From an uncultured Clostridium sp. (GTDB taxonomy: Bacteria > Bacillota > Clostridia > Lachnospirales > Lachnospiraceae), in contig CANRXD010000075.1 in NCBI GenBank assembly GCA_947643685.1, positions 1-7,372 of the forward strand: a stretch of DNA of 7,372 nucleotides, given 5' to 3'. Both the position numbers and the translations under genes were made by a program. The first letter of the stretch is position 1. The number at the start of each line of letters is the position of its first letter. Below are positions 1-5,736 of the stretch, piece by piece. A model generated the notes under the pieces. The model worked only from the letters and a program-made list of their open reading frames with translations. It made no database searches and was not told where the DNA came from.

Positions 1-144
1 ACTGCTGCTGTAAGTTGCAAAGGTTACCTGCTGTACCGGCTCCACTGCCTGGTAACGGGACGACTGTCTCGCACTGGACAGCTGAAGCATATTCAGGGTG
101 TTCTGATACTGGTAATAACTGCCTGATATTCCATTTACTGTCAT
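1..144 (-). CDS. Unrecognised protein, N-terminal 48 residues only (cut by window edge)
   Basis: The reading frame begins at ATG (142-144) and stays open to the window edge. It is preceded by a near-perfect Shine-Dalgarno sequence, AGGAGGA at 151-157, six bases upstream, which makes this a convincing real start despite its short visible length. The visible peptide starts MTVNGISGSYYQYQNTLNML and is rich in Ser, Gln, Tyr and Thr. It has no hydrophobic segment or Sec signal peptide, and its polar, probably disordered N-terminus would fit a protein exported by the flagellar type III apparatus, but that is inference. It is the last visible gene of the fliD-fliS block, 69 bases after the previous stop, so it is probably co-transcribed with the late flagellar genes. 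I do not recognise the family. Confidence 0.7.
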   Translation of the reverse strand, partial: MTVNGISGSYYQYQNTLNMLQLSSARQSSRYQAVEPVQQVTFATYSSS

Positions 145-170
145 ATATCTTCCTCCTTTCCAAAATATTT

Positions 171-195
171 ATAAAGCCCTTAAAAGGCGCTTTAT
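171..195 (-). other. Intercistronic hairpin before the left-edge gene
   Basis: On the minus strand ATAAAGC pairs perfectly with GCTTTAT. The stem then continues, after one bulged G, as CCT pairing with AGG around a TTTA loop. It lies between the stop of the FliT-like gene and the strong ribosome binding site of the next gene. It is not followed by a clean run of U on the minus strand (the next bases are AAATATTTTGG), so it is a poor intrinsic terminator. It may instead stabilise or partially attenuate the transcript. The pairing is visible; the role is not established. Confidence 0.4.
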
Positions 196-213
196 ACATT
201 ACAAATACTTTAC

Positions 214-510
214 TTATAAAACGACTTTGCACCAGCCGCTCTCTTCCTCCATCAAAAGGAACTCCCTGGACATAAGCCTGTGAATCTCCTCGTTTTCTTT
301 TTGTCCGCCTTCGGCCATCTTCCAGATCATCTCCAGGCAGGCTTCTGTATTATCCATCTCATCCGCACGCATCTGGAGAATCAGGTCAGCCGATACGGCA
401 TCCTCCCGTGAGACAGCATCCTGTAAATCATCTGTAAGCCGTTTCAATTCCCTCAGGGAGTTATACCGTCTCTGCAGCAGAATCAGCATCTGTTCCAAAT
501 CCAGTTCCAT
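214..510 (-). CDS. Small helical protein in the FliT position, putative flagellar chaperone
   Basis: This encodes 98 residues, highly charged and predicted almost entirely alpha-helical, with heptad-like leucine spacing in residues 5-30 (LEQMLILLQRRYNSLRELKR). It has no signal peptide or membrane segment. Its start lies six bases after the fliS stop, with a GGGGCGGGGA purine run inside the end of fliS as the probable ribosome binding site, so translation is likely coupled to fliS. In many flagellated bacteria the gene just after fliD and fliS is fliT, which encodes a small helical chaperone for FliD of about 100-120 residues. Size, helicity and position fit that role, but I see no sequence motif that proves it. 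A FlgN-like chaperone is the main alternative. The gene symbol is left blank for that reason. Confidence 0.75.
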   Translation of the reverse strand: MELDLEQMLILLQRRYNSLRELKRLTDDLQDAVSREDAVSADLILQMRADEMDNTEACLEMIWKMAEGGQKENEEIHRLMSREFLLMEEESGWCKVVL

Positions 511-516
511 ATCTGC

Positions 517-921
517 TTATCCCCGCCCCTCGCTCCTGCTTAGCATATGTTCCTCGTTTACTTTCCGGGCGGCCTGCTGAAACGCCTCCCTCAGCTCACT
601 AAGTATATGGCTGATTCTTGCAATTTCCTTTCGCTCCCGTTCCCGGCCTGCCTTTACTTTGCTGAGATCCAGTATTAAATAATCATAAATTCGCCGAAGA
701 TCATAACTGATGGGCTGCCTCATATCCAAAATATCAATCAAGTACCGGACAATTTTGGAAGTGCGTCTCAGACAGTCGTCAAACAACGCATACTCCTTGT
801 CTTCCAAAGCCAGTTCGGCTTTTCGCAAACGTCCAATCGCCTCTTCATACAACAAATCAAGTAATTCTGAGCTGCTCATGGAATAGATGCTGTCTTCTTT
901 ATATTTTTGATAGATATTCAA
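517..921 (-). CDS. fliS: Flagellin-specific export chaperone FliS
   Basis: This is 134 residues, the usual size for FliS. The protein binds the C-terminal D0 helix of flagellin in the cytoplasm, prevents premature polymerisation and delivers flagellin to the export gate. Recognisable family features are the N-terminal YQKYKEDSIYSMSSSELLDL segment (typically Y..N.v..aSpeeLil.LY), LLYEEAIGRLRKAELALE in helix 1-2, and DMRQPISYDLRRIYDYL (family pattern LD...isknLy.lYdYm). The start is a TTG codon at 919-921, preceded at six bases by GAAGGAG (928-934). The first in-frame ATG is codon 15, inside the conserved N-terminal segment, and would delete conserved residues, while a TAG closes the frame a short way upstream. 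The gene follows fliD by 33 bases, the standard fliD-fliS order, and serves the flagellin encoded upstream. Confidence 0.95.
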   Translation of the reverse strand: MNIYQKYKEDSIYSMSSSELLDLLYEEAIGRLRKAELALEDKEYALFDDCLRRTSKIVRYLIDILDMRQPISYDLRRIYDYLILDLSKVKAGRERERKEIARISHILSELREAFQQAARKVNEEHMLSRSEGRG

Positions 922-954
922 TGATTTCTCCTTCTGCCAAAAACCAATTCTACA

Positions 955-3429
955 CTACGAAAGCTGGCTCAGGTAGCTGGACTGGCTGTTCATCTTGTTA
1001 ATCAACGTTTCCATTGTGGTAAACTGCTTTATATAGCGGTCCTGCTCTGTGGAAAGCTGGGTTCTATATTTGTCCAGAAGCGTTTCCATTTCCTTTAACT
1101 GTTTGTATATCTGATTATCCATCACAGAAAGCGGAAGCTTCTCCGAACCTGCCTCCTCAATCAAACGGCCGTATGAGTCTCCGTTCTGGCTTCTGTATCT
1201 GCAGGCATAACCAATCAGTGTCTCCTCCACAATACCAGTCAGACCTTTGGATGTGCCGTTTCCCGCAAACACTTCTGCTACTTTATCCGGATCACTTGCC
1301 ATAGCTGCCTTGAATTTTTCTTCGTTAAAAGATATGGTTCCGCCATCCAGATAATCGTCCGACATGGTAATCCCCATCTCTTCCAGATCCTGATAGCTGA
1401 TTCCACTGCTTAACATCTTCGTCATTATGGACTGCAGATCAGAACTTAAGGAGCGCATGGTGGCATCGTTAAACAGAATTCCCTCCTTCGCCTTTTTCTC
1501 CCAGTTTTCAATGGAGGTCTCTGTCATTTCAGCCTTTTGGGCATCTGTCAGCGGACCATAGGAAGAATCCGGCCTGGTGGTAATCTGGGTATTAACCTCT
1601 GTAATCATTGCGTTGTTTTCTTCATTGATTTTCTTGACCTGCTCGGTCACGCCGTCCACGTCTGCTTCGGAGCTGAAGGTTACTGCCATGGAGCTATCGG
1701 AAGTCCACGAACTACCACCTCCATTCACATTTCCAAAAGTACCGGAAACCGTAACCTTCATGCCGTCCAGATCAAAGGTATTAGAAGAACTTTCCACAAG
1801 AGTCTTGATGCCGTTTCCATAGCTTACAAGCACTTCGGCGTTCTTTCCGCCCGTAATAGTACTTCCGGCACCTCCAAATAATTTTTCTGCATTTTCATCC
1901 AGGGTAATCTGCCTTCCTTTTCCTGTCTCCGATGTAATCATAACAAACTGGTTGGAACCAGAAAGATAGGAAACCTTCACGCCGGCCTCCTCATTGGCGT
2001 TGATCTTATCCATCATGGAGCTAATGGAGGTATCGGCCGTCACTCCCTCGATTTTAACACCATTAATCTTCAAGCCACCATCTTTATTATCCAGAGCATC
2101 AAGAAAGGTTTTCTTTTCAGCATCCGATGCACCTGGCAATAATTTATCAATATTATCTCTGATACTGCTCTCTGTGCTCAGCTTATTGCTGGCCTCTTTT
2201 CCGATCCCCAATATTCTTCTTACATCTGTGTCACTGGAGGCAATCGTAAGGGTCTGGTTTGAGCTGGCATTTTTGCCCAGATTAAATTCCAGACTGCCAC
2301 CATTGTTCTTCACCTCAATATTATCTGTTCCAAATGCCTGGTTCAGACGTTCCTGAATATTTTTCTTAAGATCATCCAGATCGCTAATCGTATCACCGGA
2401 TTTTACTAACTCAATCTGCTTGGTCTGTCCTCCAAAACTAAAGGACAGCTTTTTCCCTTTCAGGAAATCAACCATATTCTGCCTTTTTACAGAAGTATCC
2501 GTAAACAGCTTCTGGTTTTTCGCCAACTCATCCAGGCTGACTCCGTCCTTCTCATCCTTTCCGTTTTTATCATAGCCCAGGGCCGTCAATGCACTGGAAG
2601 TGGAGCGGATCACCAGATCTGTTCTCTTCCCATCTTTTGTCTGGAATTTCATAACGCCATTCTCTTTGTCGTATTTAAACTCCGCCACATCGGAAAGATT
2701 GGCATCCTCGGATTTGATGTTGGACTGAGCCAGAGCCTTATTAAGTCCCTCTGCCAACTCCTCCCCGAACGTCTTTCCCGTTTTGGTGTTTTCCGCATCC
2801 ATATCAGAGGTATAGTCAAGCGTTACGGTAATTTCTTTTCCATTCGCGTCCTTCTCCTTATAGGAAGCCGGGAATGTAAAGGTTCCGGCGGATCTGAATT
2901 TGCCGTCTGTCTCCCCATAGACGCCAAACTCCAGCCTCGTTCCCTGAAGCTCGGATGTCACGCAGTTCTTCTCCTTAAGACTGTCTGCTGTGATGTTCGT
3001 CTTAATAGGTGCAGTTCCTTTCTCCGCCGACTGCAACGTAGTGGAAGACGCCATCTCCTTCACACCTAATATGGACAGATAATTTGTCATATAGGAGCTT
3101 CCACTGGCTGATACGAACTTCGTCGCATCTGAATTTCCCAATACGGACACCCTGTTTTTTGCAAACACGGAAGCATCCTTTAAGTTAAAACCACTGCTGT
3201 ATGAAAAATAATTATCCTGAAGATCCAGAATTTTTCCGCTGACAGACCGGTAAGCTTCCTGCTTCCAGCCAAGGCTCGTCATACTCTTTTGCTGGCTTGT
3301 GATCTTGGTTTGAGTTTTTAACGTCATCTGCTCGATGATGGAATCCCGGTCAATACCGGAGCTGAGACCGCCATATCCTCTTAAAGTTGTATTTCCTAAA
3401 CTATTTGTTGCTCCAGATATACTTGCCAT
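955..3429 (-). CDS. fliD: Flagellar filament cap protein FliD (hook-associated protein 2), extra long
   Basis: FliD forms the oligomeric cap at the filament tip and folds arriving flagellin subunits; in gut bacteria it can also act as an adhesin. Residues about 18-115 are the FliD N-terminal domain (LSSGIDRDSIIEQM, then SLGWKQEAYRSVSGKILDLQ). Residues about 453-515 match a flagellin hook IN motif (LKINGVKIEG...). Residues about 530-824 are the C-terminal domain, ending in a coiled coil and the characteristic FTTMETLINKMNSQSSYLSQ. At 824 residues it is much longer than the 450-500 common in enterobacteria; the extra length is in the central surface-exposed region (about 120-530). Two cysteines are visible, C156 and C743. 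ATG at 3427-3429 is preceded by AAGGGA about eight bases upstream. A sigma-28-like promoter lies 60 bases upstream, and fliS follows. Confidence 0.97.
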   Translation of the reverse strand: MASISGATNSLGNTTLRGYGGLSSGIDRDSIIEQMTLKTQTKITSQQKSMTSLGWKQEAYRSVSGKILDLQDNYFSYSSGFNLKDASVFAKNRVSVLGNSDATKFVSASGSSYMTNYLSILGVKEMASSTTLQSAEKGTAPIKTNITADSLKEKNCVTSELQGTRLEFGVYGETDGKFRSAGTFTFPASYKEKDANGKEITVTLDYTSDMDAENTKTGKTFGEELAEGLNKALAQSNIKSEDANLSDVAEFKYDKENGVMKFQTKDGKRTDLVIRSTSSALTALGYDKNGKDEKDGVSLDELAKNQKLFTDTSVKRQNMVDFLKGKKLSFSFGGQTKQIELVKSGDTISDLDDLKKNIQERLNQAFGTDNIEVKNNGGSLEFNLGKNASSNQTLTIASSDTDVRRILGIGKEASNKLSTESSIRDNIDKLLPGASDAEKKTFLDALDNKDGGLKINGVKIEGVTADTSISSMMDKINANEEAGVKVSYLSGSNQFVMITSETGKGRQITLDENAEKLFGGAGSTITGGKNAEVLVSYGNGIKTLVESSSNTFDLDGMKVTVSGTFGNVNGGGSSWTSDSSMAVTFSSEADVDGVTEQVKKINEENNAMITEVNTQITTRPDSSYGPLTDAQKAEMTETSIENWEKKAKEGILFNDATMRSLSSDLQSIMTKMLSSGISYQDLEEMGITMSDDYLDGGTISFNEEKFKAAMASDPDKVAEVFAGNGTSKGLTGIVEETLIGYACRYRSQNGDSYGRLIEEAGSEKLPLSVMDNQIYKQLKEMETLLDKYRTQLSTEQDRYIKQFTTMETLINKMNSQSSYLSQLS

Positions 3430-3489
3430 TTTTTTATTCCCTTCTTTCCTCTAATTCTGGTTTACTTTTCACTCTATTTCTCTATATAT

Positions 3490-3517
3490 CTATCGGCATT
3501 TTACTAAAAAACATAAG
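3490..3517 (-). promoter_or_regulatory. Sigma-28 (SigD/FliA)-like promoter of fliD
   Basis: On the minus strand the -10 element reads GCCGATAG (3490-3497), seven of eight bases matching the SigD form GCCGATAT. Exactly 15 bases upstream is CTTAT (3513-3517) where TAAA would be expected at -35, so the -35 is weak by consensus. The same CTTAT-N15-GCCGA layout occurs upstream of the flagellin gene, which supports it as a real local variant. Transcription would begin near 3483, giving a leader of about 54 bases before the fliD start. It lies just downstream of the flagellin terminator, as expected for an independent late-class promoter. Confidence 0.65.
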
Positions 3518-3536
3518 AGAGAAAGGCAATAAGGTT

Positions 3537-3577
3537 GAAAAGCCGGCCAGTACAGCTTCCATACTGCTCTGGCCAGC
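3537..3577 (-). terminator. Rho-independent terminator after flagellin
   Basis: Read on the minus strand, GCTGGCCAG (3569-3577) pairs with CTGGCCGGC (3542-3550) as a nine-base-pair GC-rich stem with one T-G wobble. A further CAG/CTG pairing is possible inside the loop. TTTT follows at 3538-3541. It lies about 140 bases after the flagellin stop and just before the fliD promoter, so it separates the two transcription units. The U-run is short (four bases), so some read-through into fliD is possible. Confidence 0.75.
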
Positions 3578-3716
3578 CTGTATCTGCTCTTTATAACAGG
3601 AAGAGCATTTCAGCCATCCTCACGGTGAACCCCTGCCGCTTGCTTCAGGGCAAGAGAACCTTCTGGGTATTTGGTTGATATACCGGAGGGATACGGCTCA
3701 CATTTTCTCCAGGTAC
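3578..3716 (-). other. Long flagellin 3' untranslated region with hairpin potential
   Basis: These 139 bases between the flagellin stop and the terminator stem hold no convincing gene. A perfect seven-base-pair hairpin is visible at 3585-3607 (TGCTCTT with AAGAGCA, nine-base loop). Two mutually exclusive short stems share bases at 3631-3654: CCCTG with CAGGG (3631-3650) and CTTGC with GCAAG (3639-3654). An 18-codon GTG-started frame preceded by GGAG exists at the beginning of the region but has no recognisable product. The region could stabilise the abundant flagellin mRNA, bind a regulator or release a small RNA. The pairings are seen directly; any function is inference. Confidence 0.45.
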
Positions 3717-4574
3717 TTACCCCCTGAGAAGCTGGAGTGTAAGGTCCGGCAGGTTATTTGCATGGGAGAGCATGGCGTTGGAAGCCTGAAGCACAATATT
3801 TTGCGTAGTTAGTTCTGTAAAGTACTCCGCCATATTTGTATCGCGTATTCCGCTCTCCGCGGCCGTCATATTCTCCTTTGTCACTCCCAGATTGTTATTG
3901 GTATGCATCAGATGGGTATAGGCGGCTCCAAAATCTGACCTTACCTTCGTCACTGCGGAGATTGCCGTATCAATTACACCCACAGCAGCATTGGCAGACT
4001 CCCTGGTGCTGAAACTGGTATTATCCAAAAGCAATTCCTTGCTCCCCATATAATACCGCCCCACATCCAAAACTTCTTTTGATGAATGACCAATCTGAAG
4101 CTCGATCTGATCCCGCAGCTCCGGGGGGATCCACTTCGCATCAATTTGTCCCTCTTTGGCCTCTCCAAACAAAGGAATTCCCGCAAAGTCCGTCGACTGG
4201 CTGATACGGTCAATTTCTTCCAGAAGTGTCTGACGCTCCATATCAACGTTTGCTCTTGCAACCGAATCATACGTACCGTTCGCAGCCTCAATGGCCAAAG
4301 TTTTCATTCTGTGAAGCATGGAATGAATTTCCTGAAGTGCACCTTCTCCGGTGTTCGTCATACTGATACCATCGTTATTATTCCGCATAGCCTGATCCAG
4401 TCCGGCAATCTGACTCCGCATTAACTCCGATATGGCAAGCCCTGCCGCGTCATCTCCGGCGCGGTTGATCTTATAACCAGAGGACAGCTTTTCCAGGGTC
4501 TTATTCAGCTTGCTTTTTGTGATTCCCTGATTCCTGGATGAATTTATGGATGCTATATTATTTCGTACCTGCAT
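3717..4574 (-). CDS. fliC: Flagellin, filament subunit (compact D0-D1 type)
   Basis: This is the main filament protein, exported with FliS and polymerised under the FliD cap; the gene is called hag in Bacillus. It has 285 residues. The N-terminal D0/D1 region shows NNIASINSSR, then LEKLSSGYKINRAGDDAAGL at about 27-46, the flagellin signature. The C-terminal D1/D0 region (about 200-285) ends in NIVLQASNAMLSHANNLPDL, the FliS-binding helix. Only about 60 residues (roughly 137-195) separate the two halves, so large outer D2/D3 domains are absent. The ATG at 4572-4574 is chosen over the adjacent TTG (4575-4577): it leaves room for AGGAG/AAGGA and gives the usual M-x-V/I-x-N start. A sigma-28-like promoter lies upstream and a terminator downstream, so it is its own transcription unit. 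The adjacent glycosyltransferase may modify it. Confidence 0.97.
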   Translation of the reverse strand: MQVRNNIASINSSRNQGITKSKLNKTLEKLSSGYKINRAGDDAAGLAISELMRSQIAGLDQAMRNNNDGISMTNTGEGALQEIHSMLHRMKTLAIEAANGTYDSVARANVDMERQTLLEEIDRISQSTDFAGIPLFGEAKEGQIDAKWIPPELRDQIELQIGHSSKEVLDVGRYYMGSKELLLDNTSFSTRESANAAVGVIDTAISAVTKVRSDFGAAYTHLMHTNNNLGVTKENMTAAESGIRDTNMAEYFTELTTQNIVLQASNAMLSHANNLPDLTLQLLRG

Positions 4575-4620
4575 CAATTCCTTCTCCTTTCTGCACGGCT
4601 TTATTTCTCTTTATAATTTA

Positions 4621-4648
4621 ATTTCGGCGTTTTTGCCAAAAAGATAAG
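4621..4648 (-). promoter_or_regulatory. Sigma-28 (SigD/FliA)-like promoter of flagellin
   Basis: On the minus strand the -10 is GCCGAAAT (4621-4628), one base from GCCGATAT. The element 15 bases upstream is CTTAT (4644-4648). The spacer has a T-tract followed by an A-tract, as in the fliD promoter. Predicted transcription start is near 4614, giving a leader of about 40 bases. The promoter begins only six bases after the glycosyltransferase stop, and no terminator is evident there, so flagellin may also receive read-through from the upstream genes. The spacer can form a weak stem (TTTGGC with GCCGAA), which I do not regard as a terminator. Confidence 0.65.
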
Positions 4649-4653
4649 GTTTT

Positions 4654-5736
4654 TTAAGTAATAAGTTTTTCAAGACGTTCTCTTGCAGGCTCAAAGCTTT
4701 CCGCGGCATCTTTATAATATTTTACTGCCTTCTCCGTTTGTCCCGATACCTCATACCACAAAGCCAGATTGTACGCCGCCTTAAAAGAACCGGTACCAAC
4801 CACGCAGCCCGGATGCTCACCAATCCGGAGACATTTCAGAAAACTCTCCTCAATTTTGGGTAAAAACTCAAGATATCGTGAAACATCAGAAAGTACCAGC
4901 TTCATATAAAATAAGCCGCATACAAACCAAAAATCTGCCCGGTCCTTCAAATATGCCTGTTCCCTGTTTACAATCTCCAGTGCCTCGCTTAATCCTTCCT
5001 GGGTTTCTGACTCCATCAGAGCATATAAATAAGAAACCACACCCTCCGACCAATATCCGGACTTTCTGTCTCCGCTCTCATAAAACTGCCGGAACCAGTC
5101 AAGACTTTCCAGAGGCTTCTTTGCATTCCGCAGCGTAACTGCCATTTGAAACCGGTAGTACATATCCTCCGGATAACGTTCTATTGCTTTTTTTAAATAT
5201 CCCAGATTTCGCCCGCTTTTATCTGCATATAAATACCCGTCATGCTCTGCTTCCAGAGGGAGTTTTAAAAAGGGACCCGTCTCTTCCGGCTGCTCGTGAA
5301 TGATGCCGAAATAACGAACCCCTTTGGGAAGAAACCTGGGGAGGCAGGTCAGACTGCTCTCCGTCCTTCCCTCCTCCTTCCAGAAGTCCCTGCGAAGAAG
5401 GCTTCCAATCCAGTGTCTTCCGTATTTATTGGAATACTCCTGAATCTTTCTTTCCAGCTCTTCTCTGCGGCAGGGCAGCAAATACTCATCCGCGTCCAGT
5501 ATAAGATTCCATTCCGCGTCAGAATGTTCCAGTGCAAAATTTCTGGCAGCCGCAAAATCATCGCTCCATTCATACTTCCAAACCCTTGCCCCGAATTTTT
5601 CCGCAATTTCAACGGAACGGTCCGTGGAGCCCGTATCGGCTATGACAATCTCGTCAACAGCCTCCCTGGCCTGCTTAAGGCAGCGTTCCAGAGAGCGTTC
5701 TTCATTTTTCATAATCATTACAAGATTGATTTTCAT
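4654..5736 (-). CDS. Family 2 glycosyltransferase with TPR-like C-terminus, probable flagellin glycosyltransferase
   Basis: This is 360 residues. The N-terminal GT-A fold has the nucleotide-sugar site MIMKNEERSLERCL at about 7-20, IADTGSTDRS at 32-41, and the metal-binding DxD as LILDADEYL (D81 and D83). A FGIIHEQ motif at about 143-149 is shared with the bacterial beta-1,4-glucosyltransferase branch of GT2. Residues about 180-350 are helical, with a TPR-like unit at about 317-345 (AAYNLALWYEVSGQTEKAVK). There is no membrane segment, so it acts in the cytoplasm. GT2-TPR proteins next to flagellin genes, as in Clostridioides difficile, glycosylate flagellin before export; position and fold support that here, but the acceptor and sugar cannot be read from the sequence. 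Its ATG overlaps the PilZ stop by four bases (ATGA) with only a poor ribosome binding site, indicating translational coupling. Confidence 0.9.
   Translation of the reverse strand: MKINLVMIMKNEERSLERCLKQAREAVDEIVIADTGSTDRSVEIAEKFGARVWKYEWSDDFAAARNFALEHSDAEWNLILDADEYLLPCRREELERKIQEYSNKYGRHWIGSLLRRDFWKEEGRTESSLTCLPRFLPKGVRYFGIIHEQPEETGPFLKLPLEAEHDGYLYADKSGRNLGYLKKAIERYPEDMYYRFQMAVTLRNAKKPLESLDWFRQFYESGDRKSGYWSEGVVSYLYALMESETQEGLSEALEIVNREQAYLKDRADFWFVCGLFYMKLVLSDVSRYLEFLPKIEESFLKCLRIGEHPGCVVGTGSFKAAYNLALWYEVSGQTEKAVKYYKDAAESFEPARERLEKLIT

Noticed and set aside
1537..2356. Plus-strand open frames opposite fliD
   Set aside because: They lie wholly inside a well-supported gene on the other strand, have no ribosome binding site, and have low-complexity compositions typical of antisense reading.
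3645..3702. An 18-codon GTG-started mini-gene just after flagellin
   Set aside because: It has a GGAG five bases upstream, but the peptide is short, has no recognisable features, and ATGTGA at the same place gives an immediate stop in the competing frame. Evidence is too thin for a gene call.
3578..3716. A cyclic-di-GMP (GEMM) riboswitch between flagellin and fliD
   Set aside because: A short stretch (minus strand GGGGTTCACC...GGATGG) vaguely recalls the 3' half of GEMM-I, but the conserved 5' half with its GGGCAAACC-like and CGCAAAGCC-like segments is absent. The region also lies before a terminator and upstream of the fliD promoter, so it is not in the fliD leader.
4575..4577. TTG as the flagellin start
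   Set aside because: The ATG immediately after it has better spacing to AGGAG/AAGGA and gives the normal flagellin N-terminus.
4621..4640. A terminator between the glycosyltransferase and flagellin
   Set aside because: The possible stem is short (six pairs with a wobble), overlaps the sigma-28 -10 element, and is not followed by a U-run on the minus strand.
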